This document shows, one piece after another, positions 28,549 through 41,608 of a stretch of 64,000 bases of DNA. The translations under genes were made by a program, and so were the position numbers. Each line of letters opens with the position of its first letter. The stretch's first letter is position 1. The stretch comes from Diploscapter coronatus. Its lineage: Eukaryota; Nematoda; Chromadorea; Rhabditida; Rhabditidae. The stretch spans positions 21,219,249 through 21,283,248 of the forward strand of contig OZ038423.1 of assembly GCA_964036155.1 (NCBI GenBank). The letters are read 5' to 3'. The notes under the pieces were generated by a model. It saw nothing but the letters and a program-made list of their open reading frames with translations. It searched no databases and had not been told where the DNA came from.

Positions 28549-29383
28549 ATTCAACCAGAATCTAGCGCCATTTGCAAATAAATGCAAGGAATATTGTATT
28601 AATAGATACTATAATTGGTAGAAATTCGGTGAAATTATTCAATTATTAATTGTATTCCCTCATAGATGATGTTCATTGAAGAATAAAATTATTACTTCCT
28701 AATCTGTTTCAGTCAACATTGCAAAAGAATAGATCACAACCACGTGTTTACACCTTATTTTAAATAACAAACTATAATGGTAAAAATTAATAAATTTCTT
28801 GAAAAGTATGGAACAAGATAATCTTTAGTGAAGAGAAGTACACGTAGGAATGGTTTGACTTTAGGATGAGATGGGAATAGAGATTTCTGATGCGTTCCCC
28901 TTTCGCGACCTGGATCTATCGACCCAAGGGAAAGGAAGATATTCTAATTGAAAACTACGTCGTATCACAGCATTTTCAATTACTCGCTCGATTCTTTGCA
29001 AAACTGTACATTTATAATTTTGCGATTTTATTAAGCGAAATTTAGATTCACTGAATAATCTATCAAAACCATCACTGATTTACAATTTGTTGTGTATGAA
29101 AAATGGAAAAAGACCATTTAGAAAGGAAATAAGGTCTATTTAGGTTAATCGAATTTCATCTCGTCTTCCTTTGATTCACTCAAATTTTCAAATTGTCATT
29201 AAGATATAGTAGCCTTTTTCATTTTATATATTTTTCTTTTCAATAACCTGTTTCAATTTGTGGGTTTACTTGATATATTTTTAGTAAACTGACATAAATC
29301 ATAATAATTTATTTGTCACATTGATTTTAAACTTGCGAACATAAACATTGACGTTTAAATTACAGAAAAATATTGCGCAAAGC
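28549..29383. other. Convergent intergenic region
   Basis: Lies between the lectin gene (plus) and the ground-like/Hint gene (minus), so it holds two 3' flanks. No coding exon was seen. Confidence 0.5.
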
Positions 29384-32300
29384 CTAAAAATATTTCGGCG
29401 TAACTAGATCCATTATATTCAGCCATAAATCAACTCCAATAGGCAAATCGACCTAAATTCATCGAAAAAAATCAGAATATGGGTATTCCAATCTTCATAC
29501 CAAATCATTCAGTGTTGGAGAGGTTGTGAAACTCCTTAAAGCTTTTCGAAATTTCGTAACGAGCTGAGAATGCTTGTCATTATTAATCTGATAACCTTGT
29601 TCCATAGATAGAATCTTACTTCAGCAAATTTGTACTGTATGTTAATCTCCTTCACATTGCTATGGCAGGAGGCAAACATATCATTCACAAATATCCGTCC
29701 ATTGCTAGTCATCGGTGCATAAATTCCTTTTCGCTGTGCAATCCAAATCTCTTGAATTTTCTGTTGTTGGAAGAGACCCTGGAATATTTGGTAATCAAAC
29801 GAGTTTTTAGAAATTCCAAAATTGGTATTTTCCTCAAGTTCTATGTTATTTTCGCTATTTATGCCCATGAATGCGTGAAGAAAACGCGCATGTTAGTTTT
29901 TAAATTACAAAACTCATGAAATAAACAAAAATGATAAAGAAAATAATTGCTTAGATTGATATTTTTCTGCGTTATTGAAATTTCTATTCACAATTACCTT
30001 TTTCAATACGATCACACAATCTCCCTCCCTCAATTGATCGGCGTATACGGCTTTCGTCGGCAAAATCTCGATGTATTCATTGTAGATATCTAAATTTTTT
30101 CAATTTCGCATTTTCGAAGTCTTGACTAGGATACTATCGCATGAAGTTTTGAATATTAGATGCTTTCCAGATAACCGCAGCATTTTTCCATATTCAGTCA
30201 TGATTGTGAAGAAATATGCGTTATGTTCGGGCTCTCTGTGCATCCACATCGTAATCGGAGTGAAGAATGTCTAAAATAGTTTTAAGAATTTTAATAGACA
30301 AAATTGATTACATGAGTTTTATTAGCAGTCAGAACGAAATCGCCGACATCGATTTCACTCATCCTTTTCTTTCCATTTGGAGTAGTCAGCCAGGTGTCGT
30401 CAGAGAAGCAATACCTTTGCAGCCAGTTCGAGTTTTGATACTCCTCTAGAATTTATCAATTCAACGGCAGTTTATTAGGGGAAGAAATACGATAAAGACT
30501 GTTGTAATAGCTGGAAGCTTGAGCCTCGCCTGCCCGAGCCTGGGCTGCTGATTGCTCTGCGATTGCTGCATTCTGAAAACAATAATGTGAAGATATTATT
30601 AATCGAATATTTTATCAACCAAGTCTAAGCGGTCATAAATTAGATAAAAATCGTCAGGATATTTCTAAATTGCAGTTCGTCCTACTCTAAAAATTCATTC
30701 TATGGTATACGTTGAAGGCAATTCAACATAATTTCTAGAAGTAGAATCGAAATTGATGACTTAATGATTCAAAAACTTTAGCGACGTAACGAATTTCATA
30801 CGTTCAGCACCTTGACATTGACACTTTAAATTTCAAGGGAACCTGCACACAAATATCAAATTTGCAAAATAAAAATAATTGCTTATCGTAATACCTGTTG
30901 AGACTGTGATTGAGCAATTTCCAAGGCACGCTGCGTTTGTGCAAGTTGGTTGGATAATTGATTTATCGTGGCTCGATTCGCTGCTGATTGATCGGTTGGT
31001 CCTAGATTAAAGAAAATCATTTTTAACAATATCGAAACCACAAATGTTACCGGAATTCTGTCCTTGTGCTCCATTGCCTCCGTTTTGATTTATCGTGGCT
31101 CGATTCGCTGCTGATTGACCGGCCGATCCTAGGTTAAAGAAAATTATTTTTAACAATATCAAAACCATAAATGTTACCGGAATTCGGTCCTTGCGTCCCA
31201 CCACCTCCGTTTGATTGTGGCAGATCAACAAAGTCACTTGAAGGAGGAGGCTGAATAATGGAGTTTTCTTGGAATCAGCGATTTTAATACTCAATGCAAA
31301 TTTGAGTTGAGTTCAAGTCCAATTCGTGTGTTCCTTTTAAAAATCTTGCAAAAATTCGAGGTGAATTTGAGATCGAAAATGTTCGAATTGCCATAGACTC
31401 AGCACAAGCTGAGGTATTTCATGCCAAGTAATCACAATTTCAACTACTTAGAATTCTTACGAGAGGACTTGACTGAAAAGTAAGCGCACTGAAGAGTCCT
31501 GCGTCGATCTTGCAGATCCTTTCGTTGTATCTCTGAGTGCCCCAGACGAATTCGGCCGGACTGACTATCGACTCGAATGTCGTGTTGAATTTCCTCTGCA
31601 CTCGCCGTAGCAACATCTAGAATGCTCAACCCCATGATTTCACTCGCGAAATATTGAGTTACAGTGGCCATTTTCTGAGTGTCATGTTTGTTGAACCCTG
31701 GCAACTGTTTCTGCTCGTCCATTGTGCTGAATATTTCATACTGTAGCTCTGGGTTACAGCAGGCTTGGCCTAAATTATAGAAATAATCTTCAATGATTTA
31801 GCTATTTCAGCCGATTGATACCATTGAGCTCTTTCAATTTAGATGGACAATTGATAGATTTTGCTTCCCCTAGATCCACGTTGACTGGCCAATGAAGGGG
31901 GTACTGAAGCATTCGTTTTCGCATTTAAGTCGAACGAATAGATAGGGTCTTTGAAAAATTCGCAATTTTTCAACTTGTAATAGAACGCAGGACTAGGAAC
32001 AGTGCCGCGTGAGATTTCGATTTAGACTTCGGAGGTAAAAGTTGTTGAAATTGAAAATTCGACTTTGGTTTCGAATTTGAAAAAATTCCACTCTCACGCG
32101 CTGCCTTGGCTAGTAGGAGAAAATATGGAAGAATAGGAAAGTTATCATTTCCTCTCATACTATTTCAGAAGTTATGAAGTTGCGAATTTTTCAAGTTACC
32201 AATAACTACGCATTTTACCTTAACCTCTGTTTCATAGGCAAAGATATGGTATTTATCGACTCTGAATTTGCAAACTCGATCATTTTGATGATTGGCTCGG

Positions 32301-35300
32301 AAGACAAAATCGTCGTAGGACACAATGACTTCCATAGAGTGCTGCACGATCTCTTCTGCGTCCCACTGCAGCTTCTGAAAAAGAATCATTTTCTGTGAAA
32401 TACTGTGAAATTTGTGCAGTGATGCACAGGAGTTTGGAACAACGTGTAAGATTTTAAACGTATGACTGGTTGATACATTTGCAGTGCTTAGATCTGATTG
32501 AAAATTTCAAAAACTACAAATTTTCCAATCTTTTGCGCACCACTGTACTCACCTTTGCGATTTGTCGCAAATTATACTGATAGAAATTCGGCTGATCGAT
32601 AAGTTCATTGTAAGCGCAGATTAACGCATTGTAAAGAGCTAGGTTGCAACAATACGAGCCTAAACTGATATTGAGTTGTTTTGAAAAAGAAATTTTTGTC
32701 CTCATACCTTCATGGTCCAATTGGCAATGTGAGTTTAGAGGGAACCCTTCTCTTTCACCGACGTGCTCGAGTGCGAGCGGAACGTGAAATGACTTCATAT
32801 TCGGCAGAACAATGTCTGTAGAGCCCAATGGCTCACGAACAGAAATTGAAAAGAAATAGTTCTCGGCTAGTTGATAATCAATGTCATACTGAAAAATTTT
32901 AGAATTACAGAAAATTCGTAATCTTCGTGATTTTTCAGCTTTTCATTTTGTGGTTCCTAGGCAAGGCAGTGCGGATTTGGTGTAATGACGGATTGACGAA
33001 ATGCAATATAAATGATAGGAATTGTGTGAAAAAGAGTTATTTTCGGGCTCGTCATTCTGTCCATAATGGCATTTTCAAGCTATTTCTAAACGATATAAAT
33101 CGAAAGATTCTTTCTTGAGGAAGCGTTATTTTAAATTTTATAATAATTTTTAAGATTAAATGGACTCTATCTAGCCTGTCTTGGTGTAGAATAGGCCAAA
33201 ATGGTGAACTCCTTGTAGGACTGCTTGCAAATGACCGTGCCAACGTGATGAGTGACGAAGACGAAATCTCCCCTTGAGACGATCACCTCAAATGATTTCT
33301 CGAAGCGTCGTTGAATTGCCTTTTGAACTCTCTGAATTCAAATCAGTCCAATTTTCAATAGGGCTATGTAAATCATATCGGCCCACAGATATTCTCGTCT
33401 TTCTCTTTTTTGCTTCTCTACCACTAACGTACTCTAATCGCTCTTTCTCTTTACATTTCACTGTTCATTAAAGAGTTAGAGAGGAACAATGGATAAGCAG
33501 AGAAACGGAAAGAGAAGAGAGAATACTTGCGAGCCGACCCGGTTTACAAGCCTGATATCTACCAAATCATTAGCATTTGTATTCTAAATACCCCAGCAAT
33601 AATTCCTTCACTGCCTGGACCGTACATGGGCGAAGTGGACAATTCAGTGACAGCATCTCGAATGGTCTTCGACAATACTCCATCGCAACATTTGTTTCCT
33701 GCACAATTTTGAAATTATTAGAACATATGTAGTCTGTTATCAACCTGTCGTCTGCTTCATTATACAGTGCGTTCCTTTGGGCAGATTTTCATTCCACCTA
33801 GAGTTTTCAAAATATTTCGGCTTCGGAGGAGGTCCGGCAACTTCATCAGTGACGTTTATGTTTTGAGTTTTGCTATTATTTTCCTGAAATTCACCAAAAT
33901 ATCAATTAGTTCATGAAATGAGAAGAATTTTGGTTGGGTTAGTCTTTGTTTGAAAGAATTGTAATTTTAGAAAAATGTCTCAGGAACAAATATACCAAAT
34001 CTAAGACCTCACAGAACGATATTTTGAAGAGAAAACTTAGGCACTTATTTAATCACATGGTTAGGCTAATCTTAAATTTTTAAAAATCGATCTTATCTGA
34101 AATATAATATTTCAAGCATAAAAATTTACTTACGATCAATGTCTCATCTGATTTATCTATGATGAAGCTTGGAGTTTCCATTTCCGATTCGATACTATTT
34201 TGCTCGACTTGGCGATGTTTTCTGTTCACCGTTCTTTCTGATCTCTTCCGTCTCAAATATGATCTTCCAGTTTGGTTTTTATATCCTGAGGATCAATTTC
34301 AATGAAAATTTCAATCAAAAGGTATCACTTTGATCGTCATATTTAAACTGATTGTCATATGTCTCGATTTGTCTTATTGGTGGTTGGCAGGACAGATCTT
34401 CTAAAATACAAATGCCATCAATAAAATCTTCATGATTTGCAATAGTGGGCATAAATATGGAACCAAGCATGATTTTATTCTTGATCTGACTTTCTTCAAT
34501 TTTAGTGAACCGGTTTTACCACAATTTTTCACAAATATTGGCACTTGTAAGACCTGAAATTCTCTAAAAGTCCAACAAAAATCGACTCCATTAAAAATAT
34601 AGAAATGCAGCAGTTTCTAAACTACGACACGCGTTTTATTAATACGGCAGTTTTTATGAAGTAATAAAACGATTTTGACTTTACAAAGCCATCAGCTTTC
34701 TTAAGTTTTCCTAAATCTGCTCATTTTACTTCAAATTGAATCGATTTTGATACTTGAAAATTGCATGACATTATGATAAGATTTTACGAAATATAGAGAA
34801 AATCTGCCTCACTATATCATCTTCTACTCTATTTTGCCTACTTGCCTACGATTTTTAATTGTATCATGCGGCTTCCAAATATATTGCGCGAAAATAGTAT
34901 AAAACTTGTACAATTTTATAAACAAAACACTAAAAATAAAAAATAATTTTAAAAAAATGGAAAATCAATAATGTCGTAGAAAAAATTGTGCCGTAGTGTA
35001 AGTAGAAATATCGTGTTGTAGTATAGCTGTTGCCTAGAAATACAATAACACTCTAACACTCATGCTCGGCTCCATAATTTTGTCGCCACTGTAATTGCTA
35101 CCTCCAGCAAGTGGATCTTCAGCAATATCTGGAAAATACCCCCTCACACCCAGCGGTCTCGTCGATCCCAAATGTTCCTGTGCATCCAGAGCTGTAAACC
35201 AATCCTCGCGTGGGATGTCAAATGGATCGTACTAAATTTTACTCATCATAACTAAGTGACTCTCATTCAACTTTTACAAAAGCCGGAGTTTCGTAGATTA

Positions 35301-36191
35301 GATAGTGATATCTTCCATCTGAGATTCTGCATGATCTCGAGCCGTGATAATACGAGGAAATCGCAAAATTTCTCGCTGTGACGATCACTTCAAAGGTGAC
35401 ATGGAATTCGAGTTGGGCTCGTCTTTGGATGAACTGATTCGAAGATTTTTATCTTGAGAGAAATCTGATGTTACTTTGACAGCATCCCCCAACTTCTCCG
35501 AGTTGATACCCATTTCGATCGATTTCCGCAGGTTTTCTTCCAGATCCAAGTCGCAGCAGCGAATTTGGAGACTTTGATATGGATGATTTTCATCTAAATT
35601 TGTTGTTTATATTGAATTGAAGTATTATTTAAATCCGATCGAGCAAACTTGATAAATACGTAATAAAGCATAGAAGAAAGTACGCAGAGTAGTGCACAGA
35701 TTAATCGCCAACTTTTAGTGCAATTTTCACTCTTTCATTGGCCATTTCGACGACATATCTGCGTATCATAGTGCTTACTTTCTTTCACTTTGTTACGCTT
35801 TTTTTTTTCATATTTTACTTCATTTGATTTAGATGCGCGTGCGGAATTCCAATCCTAGTTGTGCAAAAATCAATTTCGATTTCGAATTTTTCAAAATTAA
35901 GTTTCGAGACCCCTAATTTGATCAATGCAATAGCTTATTTACCCAAAGGAACTCCTTCATCGGATACGAGCCAATCACAAGCAGGGGGTCTTCTAACAGC
36001 AGCATTGTTTGGTCCTTCTCGATATTCAGGCAATTCATTCTGGTAGAAAGGAGAATGCTGCTGCTGCTGAAAATTTTCCACATACTTTTTTCAGGTTCAA
36101 CGTGCTTTACCAATTTTCCAGAAATTATAGGTCGAACATGCATCAGAATAAGTAGATTCAGATGAATCATTATCCAGCCTATCCATGGCAT
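29384..36191 (-). CDS. Hedgehog-related protein: four ground-like domains plus Hint autoprocessing domain
   Basis: Secreted, groundhog-type protein of 26 exons and 996 residues in one continuous frame. The signal peptide is MPWIGWIMIHLNLLILMHVRPIISG. Ground-like domains lie at about 81-158, 328-410, 476-556 and 589-662. Each starts Cys-Cys (IRCCDLD, NKCCDGV, SYCCNLA, QACCNPE), and the first three have a VIV-x4-[DN]F block, a single Cys and an aromatic-Tyr end. An RRKR site lies near residue 235. A Gln/Asn/Ala-rich linker precedes the Hint domain at about 792-996 (YCFSDDTW, GKHLIF, then KGIYAPMTSNGRIFVND and SCHSN). Hint domains splice themselves off and attach sterol in Hedgehog. Here the residue before the catalytic Cys is Tyr rather than Gly, and the T-x-x-H motif reads S-G-K-H. 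The intron at 33175-32889 must use a GC donor. Without it, TAG at 33167-33169 ends the protein after domain 2. Confidence 0.85.
30960..31185 (-). repeat. Tandem exon-intron duplication in the Hint gene linker
   Basis: Two 99-bp direct copies (30960-31058 and 31087-31185) contain the same coding block (DQSAANRATINQ against GQSAANRATINQ) together with a piece of intron. The intron piece is TTTAACAATATCRAAACC. The two exons 30895-31001 and 31051-31128 therefore arose by duplication of an exon plus its intron. Differences are few, which suggests a recent event. Confidence 0.85.
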
Positions 36192-38563
36192 TCTAAAAGG
36201 ATAAGCTAGACTTTATGCAGTAACATAATTGTCATTTTTTAATCAAGTTGCATTATTAACTGAGTTGAAGTTTACAAGGAATTCGTCAACATAGGAACTC
36301 AAAGATTTTGATGGAATATACCAAATAGGAGCTTTGGATGACGCTGATCACGATGATAACATCGAAAAGTTCTCAAACGTACTCCGAGACCTTCGATTTT
36401 TCACTCGCATTTTGTATGAGAAATGAGCAAATTCGCTTGTCAATCGTGCAAGCTAATTTTGCAAATTCGTAAATACAAGTGAAGAAATCATGCAAAAAGC
36501 AAAATTCGAAACTTCTAAGTGTATTTGAACACTTTTCAATGTGATCATCGTGTCAGCATCATCGAAAATTCTCATGTAAAAATGTAGGAAATTTCATCAA
36601 GATCTATGGGCTCTTATGTTGATGACTTCCTTGTTATTTTCACTATCAAGAAAATATTTGTATAAATTAAAGCTTGAATAATATTGACATGCATAAATAG
36701 AATTACGATTAAAACACATGGTGCGGAGTCCATGATACGTCAAGAACATCCGTTTTTCTTTATCTTTTCTAACCATCTCCTATCTTTTAGTCACTAGCAA
36801 AATATCTTCTTATCTTCCTCATTCTCTAAATCTCATGAATTCCATCGTCTTTCCAAATTGCGGAAATAGAAAAGGTCGAGTTTTTTTTTTTAGCATTTTG
36901 CCTGCCAATGCAAATTACGTCTTTGCATTAATTTTCCAAATCTTCTAGTGCTGCATTTTGATATCTTTTTCTTCATTATTCTAATGATCTCTAGGTGCTA
37001 TTTTCTATCACTCTCTTCACATCATCTGCTAATTTCTACTAAGTCCGATCCGTCTGACTCCGCCCATTCATTTGTGGCTATGCGCATTCGTCATTGTTGA
37101 GGACATTTGAAAGTTGTTTACGGTTTCTTATGCATGCAAACAGATTGACATAAAATTAGCTAATATCGGCATGTGGCAAGCACGGCGAATCGTATTAATG
37201 AGGAAAGATTGAAAAATTGAAGAACAACATGATTTGCCAAATATCGGAAAATGGATGAATAATAATGATGCATGACAAAGAGTGGGCATTATGCCATTTA
37301 TTCCCTATTGAGCTGTAAGCCTGCATGGCGGAAAAGTGGGAATTTATAGAACAACGAGAGAATTAAGGCCCAATTAATTACTCAAGACTTGTATTTAGTT
37401 TTTATTAGCCTTCAAATTTTGACCTAATGGAATGTAAGTTGATGCATTCTTTTACAAATTTGCTAGACTTGGAAATATTCTTTCATCCGTTATACATGGC
37501 AAAGATCCCGATTGTTTCATTCTATTTAATCACTTATCCGGTTCAATGAATCGTAACAGGAAAGAGTGTAGCAGACGAAGAGAGAACAAACGCCTAATTG
37601 CAATCAGACTATCTGATTATTCTTTGATTGCCTGAAGAAGTGAAAGAAATCGAGTTAATTCAAGTGCATGTTAATGGATTTCCATTTAAGATAGGGGAAC
37701 AATGAAATGACAAGGGGGTTTCATGAATTGATTTTTTCAGACTATTTGTGATAAATGTAAACAAAATAAGGTACAGGCTAATTATCTGATTCACACATGA
37801 AATTTTGTATGGCTAACCTTTTATTTTTAGTTTTTGATAAATCTCGTATTGTTCGAATTTGTCATCAATAAATTTATTGCAAGAATTTAAGTGATAAAGT
37901 TAGTAAAATCACGTCTTTTCATCACGATATTTTACTGGTATCAAAACTAAGTAGCTTTTCTGTCTTTTTGTTATAAGCATGAATTGATAATCTGTAAGAG
38001 TGACTGTCCAAGGATTCTTCAAATCATCTAGCATTCTGTCAGAGCGTTTTAAGGGAATTAAGTCTGTAGCGGATACTGTATCGAAATGAGTCAGTTCTTT
38101 GTCATCTTTGACATGTTCTAGTCCACTCGTTAATCACATAAAGGCTGGACTGATGCGGAAAATATCGTGAAAAAATAATAAAAAATATGACAGCAATATT
38201 CTGTCAGGATTTCAAGCAGCAAATATTATGTTTGAAAATAAGATATAATATTACGTTCAAAATGGGATATATCAAATTATTTTCAGAATTCTATTGATGC
38301 GTATTACTCTCTTTTATCAAGTGGTCATCAACGAAACGTGACAGAAAGTGATTCTCGAAGAAACTCGATTTCGTTCGTATTTTCACTCATGAAATAGAAT
38401 GATTAAACTCTTGTTCGAAGAAGACACCTAATCAAACAAGTTAGAATTCATTTTAGGTAAGTTTATTATTTCTTTATTCTTCATTTTTGTCGGATCAAAT
38501 TTATATTTATACCATGCTATTATTTCGAGAATGTCTTTTTAGAAAACAATTCAACAAATAATT
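36192..38563. other. Intergenic, no gene seen
   Basis: Divergent promoters of the ground-like/Hint gene (minus) and the tetraspan gene (plus) should lie here. 2.4 kb of AT-rich sequence with no recognised exon, RNA gene or clear repeat. Confidence 0.4.
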
Positions 38564-40016
38564 ATGACCTCGGCAACATTTCACAAAATGAATGTAAAGG
38601 TACGGGTTTAAATATCAGAATTTACGAAAAAATACGTATTTTTGAATTACCTAAATTTCAACCAAATACATTTTTGAATGATAGAGATTCAGACTCTACT
38701 CATGTTTATAATGGTATTGACCGCTGTAATCAATTTGGTGGCTCAATTTGTTCTGGGCCCAGCCTCTCTGGGAGCTTTGATTGCGGGCAATTTCGGAGCA
38801 GGCATTCCTGTCCAATTATACGTCACTCCTGGTGCTGCTTCAAAACCTATCACTTTCCCACAATCAGGTAATTTATTTCTTCGCCTAAGATAGTTGAATG
38901 CAGTGATATAAAGATAATGAATATAATAAAAGAAAACCAATTTTGTCTGATTATGGTACTCATCCAAACCCTAGAAAATGTTATAAATATGCAAAAAAAA
39001 ATTTAGTATAAACAATTTATGTAGTCCAAAATATGCATCAATTGTTTCAGATAAAAAACTGACGAAATCGGATGATAGAGGACTCGAAGATCGAATTCCT
39101 GTATGTTTTTTTGCTTGAATAAATTATAATGATAAATAAATTGGCATTACTAAACAATAATTAGCCATTGAACAATATAATATGGAAAAATGAACAAAAC
39201 CATTTCAGGCAATATTGACTTTAGTTCTGATGCTTCTAGTTTACAAAGAATTCCAATGGTTCTTGATTGCCTTTTTGGCTCTTTATGTGAGTTAATTAAT
39301 AATATTATTCAAAGCTCGAAGAAAAAATATTTCCGAGCGAATTTGGTTTTTTAGAACCATGATTTCATATAAATCCAATTCTGTCTACTTCAATTTCAGG
39401 GATTAGGCAGTCTAATGTGCGTTTTGGCGACTGGTTGTTTCTTTTATATTTCAATAGGTATGAATTTTTGTGAGGATATTTGATATGAGTTATTTATTTC
39501 AGAATATGCGATAAAAGGTGTCGGCGATTGGTGGAAAGTCCTCATCATGGCATTCGCTTTGGCTATTTTCACTGCTTGTAAGATTTTTGTAAAGTTGAAA
39601 AGAGCATTATATTTCATTCGAAAAATTAAGTGTCATTATTTACTACTTTTTTGATATTCAAATTGTGGCGAAGTAAGAAAGCGGAAACGAAAACTGAAGA
39701 CGTTAGGATGAAGCAGGTTCAACGTTCTTAATCATTTTCATTATTTCATTTATAATTTTGTTTAAGAATAAAAATGTTTCATTTAAAAGCTCAAAATTAG
39801 TCTTTGAAAAACTATAGAACATTATGTCATGAAAGTATACTCACGTGTTTAACTCTAAAATGAATCGTCACTTGTTTATTGCAGAAACGATTTTATAGAG
39901 AAAAATGCCGTTCTACTTGTCGCGCTAACTCAATGACAAGTCAGACTGTCGTGGCAGACGATAACCTTCTGCAATCATTACCAACTCGTCGACGAGAGAA
40001 CAGAAGATTCTGCTAG
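38564..40016 (+). CDS. Four-transmembrane protein of unknown family
   Basis: Eight exons give 229 residues: 38564-38599, 38693-38867, 39051-39100, 39209-39286, 39400-39457, 39503-39577, 39631-39716 and 39885-40016. There are hydrophobic segments at about 13-34 (LLMFIMVLTAVINLVAQFVL), 88-99, 104-132 and 142-168. The last is followed by the basic KLWRSKKAE and a polar cytosolic tail ending in a basic RRRENRRFC. The Gly-rich first loop GALIAGNFGAGIPV is distinctive. The start was chosen at ATG 38564, which gives a 12-residue N-terminus; the acceptor of exon 2 after GATTCAG keeps phase. I do not recognise the family. The topology fits many nematode tetraspan or DUF membrane proteins. Confidence 0.7.
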
Positions 40017-40211
40017 AAAATGCACGGTTAAAACACATTGATATTTTGAGTACAATGTAGCTGACGCAGAAAGATGCAGACAGTTTCTCAAGTTAACACA
40101 AAATATTTAGGGACTATAAACGATAGATATCAAGTGTATTATTGTTTTCACTTTCTTATTATCATTTGGAATCCTGTCATAAAACTTACTGTTGATTATT
40201 AAGGTTGAGAT

Positions 40212-41357
40212 ATGTTAACTTTGGTTACTTTGATTGTATCGATACTCGCTACTACGACTAAGGCTGCCGATGATACGATTTCCGTTCCTGCTACTAATTC
40301 AGAAAGTAAGATATTACTAATTCGTGAATATTGTTTAATTAAATCATAGTTCTAGCTTCAGATGCCGACATGCTCAAGTTGAAGGATTTGTTCGATTTAA
40401 TAGCAGATAAGGAACCGAGACTGAAAGCTCTATCTGATGAAGACAAATCAGCCATTAAAAAGGTAAGTTGTAATTCTTTCGATTCGAAATATCTAAATCG
40501 TAGGGATCATTTAATTTTCAAATTCTGAGCTTTGGCTCTGGTGCTAACTAAAATTTGTCATATTTTATCGAATATTAAATGAGGTTCATATCACAGCTCA
40601 CGGAGATAACCTTCGATCTGAAGACAGGCGCCGATGAAAAAATGAAGTTGATTGATGAAATTCCTGAGACTAAGAAATTGGTAGCGGAAAACAGGGATCT
40701 TGTCAAGGATGTAGTCGAAGGCCAACAAAAGGTCCTCGATGTTTATGAGAAGGAAATTCTCCCCACACTGAAATCCGAGGTTTGAGATTTTACATTTTAG
40801 ATTTTTGCAAGGTTTTATTTCAGAAGACCAAAGAAGCTATAGAAAGCTTTATTAATGTCCTGAAAAATATGGCTTACAAGGTGGCGACAGAAGGAAAGGA
40901 GTCATTCATGGAGATGGTATTTTATTAACAATCAATAATAAATGAGGGTCGAACAGCAATTCTTTTTCCTTTCAATTATTGGAAGGAAATATCTTCAATT
41001 CAATTGATATTGTATTGATTAATTATTTGGATATTAACCTAAGTGATTATCCTTTTCTGAGTACCGTTAGAGATTTGAGGATTTATAAGAATATTTTGCG
41101 TGATAAAAATTGTTTGATGATAGGTTTTATTTTCAGATGAATAACCATACTGACAAATACGGTAAAGGACTGGATAAAGCTATTACTACTGAAATCGAGG
41201 ATACTCTTGCTAAAATTTACGTAAGTTTTGCAATTTGTTGCTTTGATGCATCAGAATGAAACTTTAGGCGAAGAAGGACGAAGTAGGTCTGGTAGGGGTA
41301 TCGAAGAAACTCTTTGATAAAGTGCACTACATCCCATTCGCAGTTATGATTATTTGA
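40212..41357 (+). CDS. Helical secreted-type family member 3 (complete)
   Basis: Six exons give 216 residues: 40212-40305, 40356-40462, 40597-40779, 40824-40916, 41137-41220 and 41268-41357. The N-terminus MLTLVTLIVSILATTTKA is a signal peptide. The rest is charged and helical, with no cysteines and no tryptophan. The 183-nt exon 3 starts LTEITFDLKTGADEKMKLID and matches the equally long exon of the genes at 12.3 and 14.7 kb. The repeated ID-EIP-x-x-KKLV and VK-x2-VEG-x-Q-x2 segments align with them. Because it is complete, this member gives the reference structure for the family. Lipid-binding helical bundles (FAR) and SXP/RAL-2 proteins have similar looks, but I see no diagnostic motif. Confidence 0.8.
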
Positions 41358-41608
41358 ATTCGCACGTCTGTTTTGTTAGACATTATTTTGCATTCCAATA
41401 TTTTATTCGATCGTTAAAAAACGATACGATTATTTCCGATATCCATACCCGTTAATGAGAAGTGAGAGATGGCATTAATAAATTTAAAAATCACATGTCT
41501 TAAAATAAATCTAATATCCTAAGTTTTATTCGGTTCTTGAACTTCTTGGTTTTCACTGAGAGTTGGCTCGTTACGATTTCGTATTCGTTGCCATCTAAAA
41601 TCTTGTAA

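Noticed and set aside
31444..31722. Long minus-strand frame reading on through EIQHDIRVDSQSG as part of the Hint gene.
   Set aside because: A shift of one frame gives the true ground-like block FESIVSPAEFVW. A GTAACT donor after KMAT (intron 31596-31662) restores it and gives the recurrent 107-nt exon.
33167..33169. TAG read as the end of a two-domain ground-like gene, with a second gene starting at an ATG near 33060 (MDRMTSPKITLFHTIPI).
   Set aside because: The exon lengths and phases of the other ground-like units fit a GC-donor intron exactly, and the joined 996-codon frame is continuous. A separate gene would need a weak donor GTCATT and start in a linker homologous to the one after domain 1.
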